Source: Akkermansia muciniphila (lineage in GTDB: Bacteria; Verrucomicrobiota; Verrucomicrobiia; Verrucomicrobiales; Akkermansiaceae). From it: 60,947 bases of DNA. The notes beneath the pieces were generated by a model that saw only the letters and a program-made list of their open reading frames with translations, was not told the DNA's origin and searched no databases. The DNA lies in assembly GCA_004557455.1 (NCBI GenBank), contig SFDX01000031.1:1-60947 (forward strand), in the 5' to 3' direction. The position numbers and the translations under genes are program-made. Below are positions 24,722 through 33,741 of the stretch, one piece after another (positions within the stretch are counted from its first letter, which is position 1; each line of letters begins with the position of its first letter).

Positions 24722-25749
24722 AATTCTGCCAAGGATTGAAGCATTTTTTCATTTTCCTGCGGCAGACCGATCGTGATGCGCAGGCAACCGGCACACTGAA
24801 GCACGCGGTTCCTGTTACGCACGATGATACCGCGCCGCACGAGGTGCTCGTAGGCCGCATCGGCATCCCGCACCTTCACCAGCAGGAAGTTAGCATCACT
24901 GGGGTACACCCGCTCCACCACCGGCAGAGCCCGCAGACGCTCCGCGACCACGCCGCGCTGCTGCACGATGCAGGCCACCTGATCGTCAATCGGCTGCCGC
25001 AGCAGATCCGCGACCAGACGTTGCGCTGCCTCGTTGATATTGTAGGGGTACTTCACCATGCTCATCAGGCGAACGATGGGTGCATCCGCCAGTGCCAGCC
25101 CCAAACGCAGGCCCGCCATGCCGCGTGCCTTGGACATCGTCTGCAACACGATCAGGTTCGGATAACGGCGAACCTCCGCAGCCAGACTCGGCACGGATGA
25201 AAAATCAATGTAAGCCTCATCCACCACCACGATGCCCTCGAAAGCCTCGACCAACTCCAGCAGGTCCTCGCGCGCAAAGGCATTCCCCGTCGGGTTGTTC
25301 GGCGAGCAGAGGAAAAGTGCCTTGGTGTGAGCATCCGCCGCCGCGAGCAGCTCTGCCTTCGGCAGGGAGAACTCCGGCCCCAGCGGCACCTCGCGCACCG
25401 CCACATCATTGATGGCGGCCGCCACGGTGTACATGCCGTAACTGGGCGCGATGGCCACCACGTTGTCCACGCGCGGTTCGCAGAATACACGGAACACGAG
25501 ATCAATGGCCTCATCGCTGCCGTTACCCAGGAAGATATTTTCTACCGGCAGTCCCTTCATGGGTGAAATCAGTGCCTTGAGGGCCGTCTGGTGGGGATCC
25601 GGGTAGCGATTATAGCCGTTCTCGTAGGGGCTTTCATTCGCATCTAAAAAAACGCCGAGCTCGCCTTGGTAGTCATCGCGCGCGGTGGAATACGGCGTGA
25701 GGCGAGCGATGCAGGGGCGAACCAGCGATGCAATGGAGTGAGCTTTCAT
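24718..25749 (-). CDS. hisC: HisC, histidinol-phosphate aminotransferase
   Basis: A 343-residue PLP-dependent fold-type I aminotransferase. LCSPNNPTGNAF and VVDEAYIDF are the PLP and substrate motifs, and the Schiff-base lysine is in TMSKARGMAGLRLG. It overlaps hisD and hisB by four bases each. Confidence 0.95.
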   Translation of the reverse strand: MKAHSIASLVRPCIARLTPYSTARDDYQGELGVFLDANESPYENGYNRYPDPHQTALKALISPMKGLPVENIFLGNGSDEAIDLVFRVFCEPRVDNVVAIAPSYGMYTVAAAINDVAVREVPLGPEFSLPKAELLAAADAHTKALFLCSPNNPTGNAFAREDLLELVEAFEGIVVVDEAYIDFSSVPSLAAEVRRYPNLIVLQTMSKARGMAGLRLGLALADAPIVRLMSMVKYPYNINEAAQRLVADLLRQPIDDQVACIVQQRGVVAERLRALPVVERVYPSDANFLLVKVRDADAAYEHLVRRGIIVRNRNRVLQCAGCLRITIGLPQENEKMLQSLAEL

Positions 25750-27038
25750 GACTGAGCGGAGATTTGGGAAAGACGCACGGTAACAGCGTTGGCATGGGCC
25801 TGCAGGCCCTCGGCCTCCGCCATGGTCGTGATGGTCGGCGCAAGCGCGGCGAGCCCCTCGCGGGTGATGTGCTGGAGGGTCATCTTGCGCATGAAGCTGT
25901 CGATATTCACGCCGCTGTAGGCCGCCGTCCAGCCGCAGGTCGGCAGCGTATGGTTCGTACCGGATGCATAGTCACCCGCACTCTCCGGCGTGTAGTTACC
26001 GATGAACACACTGCCCGCCGCCGTGATGAGCGAGGCGGCCTCCTCGGCCTCCCGCAGGGAGATGATGAGATGCTCCGCCGCGTAGGTGTTCGCGAAGTCC
26101 AGCATCGCCGCACGATCCGCCAGCACCACGATACGGCTGTTGGCAAGGCTCTGCTGCACGAAATCCGCACGAGCCAACACCGCAGCCTGCGCCTCCACCT
26201 GCGCCAGCACCGCCTCTGCCAAGGCTTGGCTGCTGCACACCGCTATGGCTTGGCTGTCCCGCCCGTGCTCCGCCTGCGAGAGTAAGTCCGCCGCCACGAA
26301 TTCGGGTCGAGCTGTATCGTCCGCCAGCACCATCACCTCGGAGGGTCCGGCGGGCATATCAATCGCTGTGTTGCGTCCGCTGACGAGCTGCTTGGCCATG
26401 GTCACGTAACGATTTCCCGGGCCGAAGATTTTATCCACCTTGGGAATGCTCTCCGTGCCGTAGGCCATGGCCGCGATTGCCTGTGCACCGCCCACCTTGA
26501 ACACACGCCGCAGGCCGCACGCGGCGGCAGCATACAGCACCGCCGGGGCAACGCAGCCCTGCTTGTTCGGCGGCGTGCACAGAATCACCTCCGGGCAGCC
26601 TGCCGTCAGTGCCGGCACGGCCAGCATCAGCACGGTAGAAAACAACGGAGCCGTGCCGCCGGGAATATACAGCCCTACCCGCTGAATGGGCACGGGACGC
26701 TGCACGCAGAGCACCCCCGGTGCCGTCTCCACCCGCACCTCACGGGGCATCTGCGCAGCATGAAAAGCGCGGATATTTTCCGCCGCCTTTGCGATGGCCT
26801 CCTTCAGCTCCGTGCTCACCGCAGCCTCCGCCGCAGCGAACTCCGCCTCGCTCACCGCGAGGGCCTCCGGTGCCGCGCCGTCAATTTGCAGGGTAAGCTC
26901 GCGCACGGCGGCATCCCCTCCCCGAGCCACGCGGTCCACGATGCGGGCCACGGTCTCTGCGATGGAGCTGTTGTCCTGCTCCGCGCGGCGGCAGAGCTCG
27001 GGCCAGGTCTCGCGGGCCGGTTCTCGGTAGATGTTCAT
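25746..27038 (-). CDS. hisD: HisD, histidinol dehydrogenase
   Basis: A 430-residue enzyme catalysing the last two oxidations to histidine with NAD and zinc. GLYIPGGTAPLFSTVLMLAVPA, KIFGPGNRYVTMAKQLV, DMPAGPSEVMVLADD and LLSQAEHGRDSQ are diagnostic, the last holding zinc and catalytic residues; the AEHLI segment is also present. It starts three bases after hisG. Confidence 0.95.
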   Translation of the reverse strand: MNIYREPARETWPELCRRAEQDNSSIAETVARIVDRVARGGDAAVRELTLQIDGAAPEALAVSEAEFAAAEAAVSTELKEAIAKAAENIRAFHAAQMPREVRVETAPGVLCVQRPVPIQRVGLYIPGGTAPLFSTVLMLAVPALTAGCPEVILCTPPNKQGCVAPAVLYAAAACGLRRVFKVGGAQAIAAMAYGTESIPKVDKIFGPGNRYVTMAKQLVSGRNTAIDMPAGPSEVMVLADDTARPEFVAADLLSQAEHGRDSQAIAVCSSQALAEAVLAQVEAQAAVLARADFVQQSLANSRIVVLADRAAMLDFANTYAAEHLIISLREAEEAASLITAAGSVFIGNYTPESAGDYASGTNHTLPTCGWTAAYSGVNIDSFMRKMTLQHITREGLAALAPTITTMAEAEGLQAHANAVTVRLSQISAQS

Positions 27039-27041
27039 GAC

Positions 27042-27893
27042 TCAGGGGATAATTTTGTCGACATTCAGCACGAGGATGCCCTCCGCCCCGATTTCCTTGA
27101 GTCGGCGCACCTTCTCCCAAAGATCCGCTTCGTCAATCACGGTGTGCAGGGAGCTCCAGCCCTCGGTCGCCAAGGGCATCACCGTGGGGCTGTGCAGTGC
27201 GGGCAGCAGCGCAATGGCCTGCGGCAGGGCCTCGTTCGGCAGGTTCATCAGCACATACTTCTTGCTGCGGCTCACGCGCTCGCTCTCCATGCGGAAGAGG
27301 ATCTCGTCCAGCACCGCGCGGTCCTCGTCGCTCAGGTTCGGATTGGCAATGAGCACGGCCTCGCTCTCGAAGACGCGCTCCACCTCCTTCAGCCCGTTGC
27401 TCACCAAGGTGCCGCCGGAGGAAACAATGTCAAAGATGCAGTCCGCAATCCCCGCTGCGGGGGCAATCTCCACCGAGCCCGTGATGACCTCCGTCTCCGC
27501 CTGCACGCCCTTCTCCTTCAGGAAGGCATTGAGGATGTTCGGATACGAGGTAGCAATGCTCTTGCCGTTGAAGTACTCCACGCCCTTGTACTCCTCTGCC
27601 TTGGGAATGGCCAGGGAGATGCGGCAGCCACCGAAGCCCAGGCGGGCGGCGATGTCCACCTTGTAGCCCTTCTCCGCCACCTCATTGAGGCCCACGATGC
27701 CGAGCTGGGCCGTGCCGCGCGCCACCACCCCGGGGATGTCGTCGTCCCGCAGGTAGAGCACCTCCAGGGGGAAGTTCTTGCTCTTGGAGAGGAACTTGCG
27801 CTTGGCTTCCTCGATCTTGATGCCGATTTCGCGCAACAGGGCGACGCTTTCCTCATTCAGGCGCCCCTTGGTCTGTATCGCTATTCTGATCAT
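27042..27893 (-). CDS. hisG: HisG, ATP phosphoribosyltransferase (long form)
   Basis: First enzyme of histidine synthesis. At 283 residues it is the long, self-sufficient form with the C-terminal regulatory domain, so no HisZ is needed. MIRIAIQTKGRLNEESVALL begins it, and the PRPP-binding region is EVITGSVEIAPAAGIADCIFDIVSSGGTL. Start ATG 27893 was chosen by homology; 16 further in-frame codons upstream fall between attenuator and gene. Expression should be controlled by the leader-peptide attenuator at 27940-28064. Confidence 0.95.
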   Translation of the reverse strand: MIRIAIQTKGRLNEESVALLREIGIKIEEAKRKFLSKSKNFPLEVLYLRDDDIPGVVARGTAQLGIVGLNEVAEKGYKVDIAARLGFGGCRISLAIPKAEEYKGVEYFNGKSIATSYPNILNAFLKEKGVQAETEVITGSVEIAPAAGIADCIFDIVSSGGTLVSNGLKEVERVFESEAVLIANPNLSDEDRAVLDEILFRMESERVSRSKKYVLMNLPNEALPQAIALLPALHSPTVMPLATEGWSSLHTVIDEADLWEKVRRLKEIGAEGILVLNVDKIIP

Positions 27894-27939
27894 GTTATCT
27901 CTTGATTGTTGAAAAAGCTTCTTGCATACCCCGATGCAC

Positions 27940-27969
27940 AAAAAAGGCCTGCCGTCTGCGGCAAGCCTT
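27940..27969 (-). terminator. histidine operon attenuator
   Basis: On the minus strand AAGGCTTGCCG (27959-27969) pairs with CGGCAGGCCTT (27944-27954, one G-U) around a CAGA loop and runs into T6. It lies 45 bases past the leader stop and 47 bases before hisG. CTGCGGTA just after the leader stop can pair with TGCCGCAG in the terminator's first arm, giving a competing antiterminator. Confidence 0.85.
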
Positions 27970-28013
27970 CTTCATTTCTCGGGGAAAATGACACGCAAGG
28001 ACCTACCGCAGCC

Positions 28014-28064
28014 TTACCGGACGTGGTGATGGTGGAGGTGGTGAATGGTCACTTGCCAGATCAT
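28014..28064 (-). CDS. hisL: histidine leader peptide
   Basis: A 16-codon frame encoding MIWQVTIHHLHHHHVR, with six histidines in seven consecutive positions, directly behind a consensus promoter and in front of the attenuator hairpin. By analogy with enterobacterial hisL, ribosome stalling at His codons when charged His-tRNA is scarce would favour the antiterminator and let transcription enter hisG. Its start is 12 bases past the -10 box, without a Shine-Dalgarno sequence. Confidence 0.9.
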   Translation of the reverse strand: MIWQVTIHHLHHHHVR

Positions 28065-28076
28065 GTATGCGGGGGC

Positions 28077-28104
28077 ATTATAGCGCATTCCACCCGGGTG
28101 TCAA
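28077..28104 (-). promoter_or_regulatory. his operon promoter
   Basis: TTGACA (28099-28104), 16-base spacer, TATAAT (28077-28082) on the minus strand: consensus in both boxes. Transcription should start near 28070, about six bases before the leader ATG. Confidence 0.9.
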
Positions 28105-28174
28105 GCGCATTTTTTCGCCCCCGGGTCGCAGCGTTGTGTCATACAAGCCGCCGCGACCCCGAGGACGGGAAATT

Positions 28175-30097
28175 TTACCACTCGTTGTTCTTGTTTTCCG
28201 TCTGCTTGTGCACCTCCAAGTTGCGCTCCTCGCAGCCGCGAATGGGTGCAGGCTCGGTGGTCTCCGTGTCGAGCACCAGCACTACATTCTTGCCGACCTT
28301 CAGCCAGCTCTGCGGGCAGTAGAGGCGCTCCTGCGGGCCCACGTTCCAGTAACGGCCCAACAGATGACCGTTCACCCACACATAGCCTTTCTTCCACTTC
28401 ACCATGTCGAAGAAGGTGTCCTGCGCTTTGTCTAGGTTGATTTCCGCGCGGAAGAAGGCACCTTTCAGCCCGGTGTTCTTGGTGTAGGTCATGTTCGTGC
28501 GCGGGTTATCCGTCAGGGGGTGGCCGTGGAACTTCCAGCCGGTCACGGGCTTGCCGTCCAGCGTTACCTCGCTCACAATGCCTTTGCAATCCTTCTCAAT
28601 CTCTGCAGAGAAGTTGACGTGGCCGAAGGTATCGACCAGCAGCTCCAGGCGGTTCTTGTCGCCCTTGCGTTCCGGCAACTGAATTTCCTTCTGTTGCAGC
28701 GTGCGGTCCACCGTGCCGACATAACTGCCGTTCAGGTACACCTGCACATAGTCGTGCCCGTCGAAGGCGAGCTTGGCGGCAGGGCCGGCAGGAATGTTGC
28801 TCGTGCAGTAGGAGGCAATGCCGAGGTGCTGATTCATCACCTCAAAGGTGGGCGGATTCTCATGCACCCGCACGCATTTGTATTTGCCGTTTTTGCTGCC
28901 CTTGTAGGTGAACCCGCTCACCATATACCCGGTGCGCACGGGTGTGAACTCCGGGATGGTCATGCTGGGCGGCGTGGCGGGCGGCTCCGGCAGCTTCACG
29001 CCCTGCGGGAGCTTGCTCTGCACGATCTCGCGGTATTCAAAGTACTCCTTTGTCAGGTTACCGTGCTCGCCGATGGGGGCACCGTAGTCATAGCTGGTCA
29101 GGTCGGCCTGGAAGCTCTTGGGCGTGGCGTTCGCCCCCGTGGTGAGACCGAAGGCCGTGCCGCCGTGGGCCATGTACAGGCAGAAGGAGTCGCCTTTCTC
29201 CATGAAGGTACGGATGGTGTTAAGCGTGCCGCGGGTGGGTGTCCAGTTACCCTCGCGCCAGTGGCGCAGCCAACCGGGGTAGGTCTCGCTGGAGAAAACA
29301 GGCACGTTCGGGTCGATGGCGTGCGAGGTGTCCTTGGCGTGCGGGCCCGTGCCCATGGGGTCAAGGCCGATGGCAACGCCCTTGGGGGTATACTGCAGGT
29401 GCTGCGGGGTGGAGCCCTCCGAGACGTAGAGGGGGCCTGCCCCCTTCTTCTCCCAGTAATCCTTCAGCCACTCCATGTAGGCCTTCTCCTCGTGGCCCGT
29501 GCGGTAGCTGCCGTACTCGTTTTCAATCTGCACCATGATGATCGGGCCGCCGTTCTTGCAGAGGCGCGGGATGGCTATCTCGGCCATCTTGTCCAGGTAG
29601 ACGGTCTGCTCGCGCATGAACTCGGGGTTCTTGGTGGTGCGCAGTTGGGCGCCGCGCTTCTTCAGCAGACGGCTGGGCAGGCCGCCCAAATCCCACTCAC
29701 CGCAGACGAAGGGACCGGGGCGAAAGAGTACCCACATGCCCTCCTTTTGGCAGAGGTCAATGAAGGCGGCGATGTCGTTCATGCCCGTCAGGTTCCACTT
29801 GCCGGGCGCGGTTTCCAGTCCGTTCCAGTAGACGTAGAAGGCGATCGTGTTCATGCCCATGGCCTTGGCCGCGCGGATGCGCTGCACCCAGTGTTCGCGC
29901 GGCATGTTCTGCGGGTGCATCTCTGCCCCGCGAATCTGGAAGGGTTTGCCGTCCAGCATGAACTCGCGGTTCATCTCGCCCCCGAAGGCAAAGGTCGCGG
30001 GTTTCCCCTGCGGCTCCTGCATGTTCGATATGGCCTCCACCCCGGCTGTCGCAAGGGGGGCGGCCACCAGCATCATCGTCGCAATAATAGACTTCAT
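28175..30097 (-). CDS. exported GH35 beta-galactosidase
   Basis: A 640-residue glycoside hydrolase family 35 enzyme with a signal peptide (MKSIIATMMLVAAPLATAG) that should release terminal beta-galactose from glycans in the periplasm or outside. The acid/base glutamate is in MVQIENEYGSY, and the nucleophile is in VFSSETYPGW. GAEMHPQNMPREHWVQRIRAAKAMGMN and RPGPFVCGEWDLGGLPSRLL are family landmarks. The C-terminal third holds jelly-roll domains ending in KGYVWVNGHLLGRYW. Start 30097 was chosen for the signal peptide and its promoter. In gut relatives such enzymes act on mucin glycans. Confidence 0.92.
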   Translation of the reverse strand: MKSIIATMMLVAAPLATAGVEAISNMQEPQGKPATFAFGGEMNREFMLDGKPFQIRGAEMHPQNMPREHWVQRIRAAKAMGMNTIAFYVYWNGLETAPGKWNLTGMNDIAAFIDLCQKEGMWVLFRPGPFVCGEWDLGGLPSRLLKKRGAQLRTTKNPEFMREQTVYLDKMAEIAIPRLCKNGGPIIMVQIENEYGSYRTGHEEKAYMEWLKDYWEKKGAGPLYVSEGSTPQHLQYTPKGVAIGLDPMGTGPHAKDTSHAIDPNVPVFSSETYPGWLRHWREGNWTPTRGTLNTIRTFMEKGDSFCLYMAHGGTAFGLTTGANATPKSFQADLTSYDYGAPIGEHGNLTKEYFEYREIVQSKLPQGVKLPEPPATPPSMTIPEFTPVRTGYMVSGFTYKGSKNGKYKCVRVHENPPTFEVMNQHLGIASYCTSNIPAGPAAKLAFDGHDYVQVYLNGSYVGTVDRTLQQKEIQLPERKGDKNRLELLVDTFGHVNFSAEIEKDCKGIVSEVTLDGKPVTGWKFHGHPLTDNPRTNMTYTKNTGLKGAFFRAEINLDKAQDTFFDMVKWKKGYVWVNGHLLGRYWNVGPQERLYCPQSWLKVGKNVVLVLDTETTEPAPIRGCEERNLEVHKQTENKNNEW

Positions 30098-30106
30098 GAC
30101 CTGCGG

Positions 30107-30135
30107 AGAATAGCACACCGATTTCGGCATTGCAA
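30107..30135 (-). promoter_or_regulatory. GH35 gene promoter
   Basis: TTGCAA (30130-30135), 17-base spacer, TATTCT (30107-30112), nine bases before the ATG at 30097. Confidence 0.6.
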
Positions 30136-30205
30136 CTATTTTTTGTGTATTCGCCTGCATTTTTCGTCCCTCGGGACCCTAACTTCCCCCACACGCATTT
30201 CTTGC

Positions 30206-30234
30206 TTGCCACATCGCACTTTTTCGTGTATCAT
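30206..30234 (+). promoter_or_regulatory. topoisomerase B gene promoter
   Basis: TTGCCA (30206-30211), 17-base spacer, TATCAT (30229-30234), 12 bases before the ATG at 30247. An upstream in-frame start at 30130 would lie before the promoter and is rejected. Confidence 0.65.
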
Positions 30235-30246
30235 GTCCCCCGAGGT

Positions 30247-32100
30247 ATGGAAGGAGATTACACAGAGGAGAGCATTCAGACACTGGACTGGCGAGAGCAC
30301 ATCCGCCTGCGTCCCGGTATGTACATCGGCAAGCTGGGCGACGGCAGCATGCCGGATGACGGTCTGTATGTGCTGCTCAAGGAAGTAATGGACAACTCCA
30401 TCGACGAGTTCGTGATGGGCGCAGGCCGCAAAATCAAGGTGACGATCAGCGCCGAGGGCCGCTGCGAGGTGCGGGACTTCGGGCGCGGCATTCCGCTCGG
30501 GAAGCTCTACGAATGCGCCGCTCAGATCAACACGGGCGGCAAATACGACGGCGAGGCATTCAAGAAGTCCGTGGGCCTCAACGGCGTGGGTATCAAGGCG
30601 GTGAATGCGCTTTCTTCCGACTTCGAGATCCGCAGTTTCCGCGATGGACAGGTGCGCAGCATCGCTTTTCGGGAGGGTCAACCCGTGCCCGACTGCGACC
30701 GCACGGATCCCACGACCGAGCCGAACGGCACCTGCGTTTCCTTCACGCCGGATCGCACGCTTTTCGCGGCCGATGCCTCATTCCGGGCCGAATTCGTGGA
30801 GCGTATGTGCCGCTATTACTGCTACCTGAACACGGGACTCGTAATCAACCTGAACGGCAAAAACACGTCCTCCAAGAACGGGCTCACGGATCTACTGAAT
30901 GAGGAGCTGACGGACCCCGCGCTCTACCCGCCCATTCACCTCAAGGATGAGGACATCGAGGTGGCCATCACACACGAGGAGCAGTCGGGGGAGGATTACT
31001 ATTCCTTTGTCAACGGGCAGCATACGACCATGGGCGGCACGCACCAGAATGCCTTTCGTGAGGGCATCGTCAAGTGCCTGCAGGGTTTCTACAAGAAGAA
31101 TTACGAGGCCTCGGATATACGCTGCGGGCTTCAGGCGGCTATCAGCATCAAGGTCATCGATCCCGTGTTCGAGAGTCAGACCAAGACCAAGCTGGGCAGC
31201 AACGTGATGGGGCCGGGTAAGGAGACCATCCGTACTTTCGTGGTCAATTTCATCACGCGAGAGCTGGATAACTACCTGCACCGCCACCCGGATGTGGCGG
31301 AGACCATCGAGGAGAAAATCAAGGACAGCGAGAAGACGCGCAAGCAGGTGGCGGGGGTTACGGGTAAGGTGGCAAAGGAACGTGCTAAAAAAGCCAAGCT
31401 GCACACTAAGAAGCTGCGCGATTGCCGCGTTCATTACGACAGCAAGCACAAGCGCGCCAAGGATACCATGCTCTTCATCACGGAGGGTGATTCCGCCTCC
31501 GGGTCCATCACCACGGCTCGCGATGCGGAGACTCAGGCTGTCTTTTCCCTGCGCGGCAAACCGGCCAACAGTTTCGGCATGAACCGTGCCGCGCTCTTTG
31601 AGGAGAAGCGCAATGAGGAGCTGGACTTCCTACACTTGGCGTTGAATGTTGACCGCAGCATGGATGACCTTCGCTACAATCGCATCATCATCGCAACGGA
31701 TGCCGATGTGGACGGCATGCACATTCGCCTTCTTCTGCTCACGTTCTTCATCCAGTACTTCCCGCAGATTATCAAGGAGGGGCATCTTTTCATTCTGCAA
31801 ACGCCGCTCTTCCGGGTACGCAATAAACAGAAGACTCTCTATTGTTACTCTGAGGCGGAGCGCGACCGCGCGGTGCGTACGCTCGGCAAGTCGCCGGAGA
31901 TCACGCGTTTCAAGGGGCTCGGGGAGATCTCGCCGGCGGAGTTCAAGAATTTCATCGGCGATGATATACGCTTGGAGCCGGTCTCGCTTGACAATGCGCA
32001 CAATCTCCGCGACATCCTGCGTTTTTATATGGGCGATAACACGGATGAGCGCCGCCGCTATATCATCGAAAACCTCCGCATCGAGGAGGATCCTGCCTGA
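30247..32100 (+). CDS. parE: type IIA topoisomerase subunit B (ParE-like)
   Basis: The 617-residue ATPase subunit. ATP-binding motifs are KEVMDNSIDEF, GRGIP and VGLNGVGIKAVNAL; the TOPRIM domain has FITEGDSASGS and IIATDADVDGMHIRLLLLTFF; the C-terminus has FKGLGE. The absence of the long GyrB insertion and the overall length suggest the topoisomerase IV subunit ParE, but a second GyrB elsewhere would have to be compared. No subunit A gene is adjacent. The small phosphatase gene follows by ten bases. Confidence 0.85.
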   Translation: MEGDYTEESIQTLDWREHIRLRPGMYIGKLGDGSMPDDGLYVLLKEVMDNSIDEFVMGAGRKIKVTISAEGRCEVRDFGRGIPLGKLYECAAQINTGGKYDGEAFKKSVGLNGVGIKAVNALSSDFEIRSFRDGQVRSIAFREGQPVPDCDRTDPTTEPNGTCVSFTPDRTLFAADASFRAEFVERMCRYYCYLNTGLVINLNGKNTSSKNGLTDLLNEELTDPALYPPIHLKDEDIEVAITHEEQSGEDYYSFVNGQHTTMGGTHQNAFREGIVKCLQGFYKKNYEASDIRCGLQAAISIKVIDPVFESQTKTKLGSNVMGPGKETIRTFVVNFITRELDNYLHRHPDVAETIEEKIKDSEKTRKQVAGVTGKVAKERAKKAKLHTKKLRDCRVHYDSKHKRAKDTMLFITEGDSASGSITTARDAETQAVFSLRGKPANSFGMNRAALFEEKRNEELDFLHLALNVDRSMDDLRYNRIIIATDADVDGMHIRLLLLTFFIQYFPQIIKEGHLFILQTPLFRVRNKQKTLYCYSEAERDRAVRTLGKSPEITRFKGLGEISPAEFKNFIGDDIRLEPVSLDNAHNLRDILRFYMGDNTDERRRYIIENLRIEEDPA

Positions 32101-32110
32101 TTTTTTTACC

Positions 32111-32797
32111 ATGAAAACCCTCATCATCGCCAGACACGGCAATACATTCCTCAAGGGCGAAACGCCCACTCGCGTCGGTTCCCGCACCGACCTCCCCTTG
32201 GTGGAGGAGGAGCGCGGTACCGGCATCGGCCTGTTCCTCAAGAAGCTCGGCATCATGCCCGCGCGCATTTTGGCAGCCCCGCTGCAGCGCACCATGCGCA
32301 CGGCGGAGCTGGCGGCGGCGGCCTTGGGCTGCCCTGCCCCCGTGCAGCCGGATGCTCGCTTCATCGAGGTGGATTACGGTCCCGATGAAAACAAAACGGA
32401 GGAGGAGGTGATGCTGCGCTTGGGCACGGAGGCCGCGACCGCTGCGGGTAAGGAGGCCGCCGCAATGTCCCCGGAGGAGCTGTCCGCCTTGGGGGCGGAG
32501 CTCATCGAGCGTTGGAACAAGGATGCTACCGTGCCGCCCGGTTGGCAGGTGGACGTGCCGCAGATCCTCCGCAACTGGGCGGAGCTGGCGGCAGAGGTGC
32601 AGGAGGATGCCCCCCTGCTCTGCGTCTCCTCGAACGGAACCATTCGCTTCGCGCCTTCTATCACGGGTGACTACGCCGGTTTCTGTGCCGAGCACGATAT
32701 CAAGGTGCCCACCGGCGGTGTCTGTATCTTCACTTCCACGGACGGCGGACCTTGGGTCTGCACGCACTGGGGGATTAAGGCTTTCAAGCAAATCTAA
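32111..32797 (+). CDS. histidine phosphatase family protein
   Basis: The 228-residue product is a phosphoglycerate-mutase-like phosphatase. ARHGNT near the N-terminus holds the catalytic histidine, and APLQRTMRTAELAA is the second family motif. The SSNGTIRF segment stands where the second catalytic histidine (usually GH-G) is expected and lacks it, so activity may be altered. The substrate is unknown. It sits between parE and mscL and is probably co-transcribed. Confidence 0.75.
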   Translation: MKTLIIARHGNTFLKGETPTRVGSRTDLPLVEEERGTGIGLFLKKLGIMPARILAAPLQRTMRTAELAAAALGCPAPVQPDARFIEVDYGPDENKTEEEVMLRLGTEAATAAGKEAAAMSPEELSALGAELIERWNKDATVPPGWQVDVPQILRNWAELAAEVQEDAPLLCVSSNGTIRFAPSITGDYAGFCAEHDIKVPTGGVCIFTSTDGGPWVCTHWGIKAFKQI

Positions 32798-32809
32798 TCG
32801 CGCAACATT

Positions 32810-33220
32810 ATGGATATCAAGAAAATGACCCCCGCTTGGGTGAAGGAGTTCAAGGCCTTTGCGCTCAAGGGCAATGTGGTGGATATGGCCGTCGGTGTCA
32901 TCATCGGCGGCGCTTTCGGTAAGATTGTCACCTCTCTCGTCGGGGACATCATCATGCCGCTCGTTGCCTCCCTCACGGGCGGTGCCAAGCCTTTCGCGGA
33001 GTGGTCGTTCTCCCTCAACGGCCAGGCGGTCAAGTACGGTGCCTTCCTGCAGACGGTATTTGATTTCCTCATCATTGCGCTGTCTGTCTTCTTTGCCATC
33101 CGCGCTCTCTGCAAGCTGCGTTCCAAGAAGACGGAGGAGCCCGCTCCCGCCCCGGAGCCGGCTCCCACACCGGAGGAGATTCTGCTGCTGCGCGAGATCC
33201 GCGACAGTCTCAAGAAGTGA
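32810..33220 (+). CDS. mscL: MscL, large mechanosensitive channel
   Basis: A 136-residue inner-membrane channel that opens under hypo-osmotic stress. WVKEFKAFALKGNVVDMAVGVIIGGAFGKIVTSLV is the first helix with its conserved gate glycines, and AFLQTVFDFLIIALSVFF is the second. The Pro-rich linker PAPAPEPAPTPEE before the C-terminal helix is typical. It overlaps the HU-like gene by four bases. Confidence 0.95.
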   Translation: MDIKKMTPAWVKEFKAFALKGNVVDMAVGVIIGGAFGKIVTSLVGDIIMPLVASLTGGAKPFAEWSFSLNGQAVKYGAFLQTVFDFLIIALSVFFAIRALCKLRSKKTEEPAPAPEPAPTPEEILLLREIRDSLKK

Positions 33221-33645
33221 ACAAAAGAGAACTCATCACCCGGGTTCGGCGGCTGCTGGGCCCGGGTACCACCTACCAATCCGCCGCCGCTGCCGTGGAT
33301 GCGGTTCTCGGTTCCATCCTCTCGACCATCCCCCGGGGTAAGGTACGCATCCCGGAGCTAGGGACTTTCGAGCTCATCGACCGCGCGCCCCGCACCGCGT
33401 TCTCTATCCCCCTTGCAGCCCCCAAGCCCATCCCCGCTACCCGCAAACTCTGCTTCCGTCCGGCCTCCGCTCTCTTGGCTGAGCTGTCTTTTCCCACGGA
33501 GGTATGGCAGTCTTCATGCCGCCGTATCAATAGTGGGCGAGAGGATGCTGACCGCGGAATAAAAGGAATTTTCGGAAACTGTATCTTATGCTACCCTCAG
33601 GCAAGACGTCGGAGCATATTCTCAATAGGTGGCTTTAGAATTTAA
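33217..33645 (+). CDS. HU-like DNA-binding protein with added tail
   Basis: Residues 1-90 are a complete HU/IHF-type protein: MNKRELITRVRRLL, AAVDAVLGSIL, LGTFELIDRAPRTAF and the C-terminal IPATRKLCFRPASALLAEL. HU dimers bend and compact DNA. The frame continues for 52 residues of non-HU character; residues from about 112 are encoded by an inverted-repeat element (33550-33741), so the tail is probably a late addition. Start is GTG 33217, overlapping the mscL stop. The 99 bases encoding about residues 58-90 are copied at 16212-16310. Confidence 0.75.
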   Translation: MNKRELITRVRRLLGPGTTYQSAAAAVDAVLGSILSTIPRGKVRIPELGTFELIDRAPRTAFSIPLAAPKPIPATRKLCFRPASALLAELSFPTEVWQSSCRRINSGREDADRGIKGIFGNCILCYPQARRRSIFSIGGFRI

Positions 33646-33741
33646 TCAAATAACCAAGGGAGCTACTACCCCGCCGGCATGCAGTCTGAACCGAGCCAAG
33701 CAGGCCTCTGACTCTCCGAAAATTCCTTTTATTCCGCGGTC
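33550..33741. mobile_element. MITE-like element with 27-bp inverted repeats
   Basis: 33550-33576 and 33715-33741 are perfect inverted repeats of 27 bp (outer end GACCGCGGAATAAAAGG), enclosing a 192-bp element without a gene of its own. A partial extra copy of the right end (ATTCCGCGGTCCTTACT) occurs near 33822. It carries the stop codon of the HU-like gene. Confidence 0.65.
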
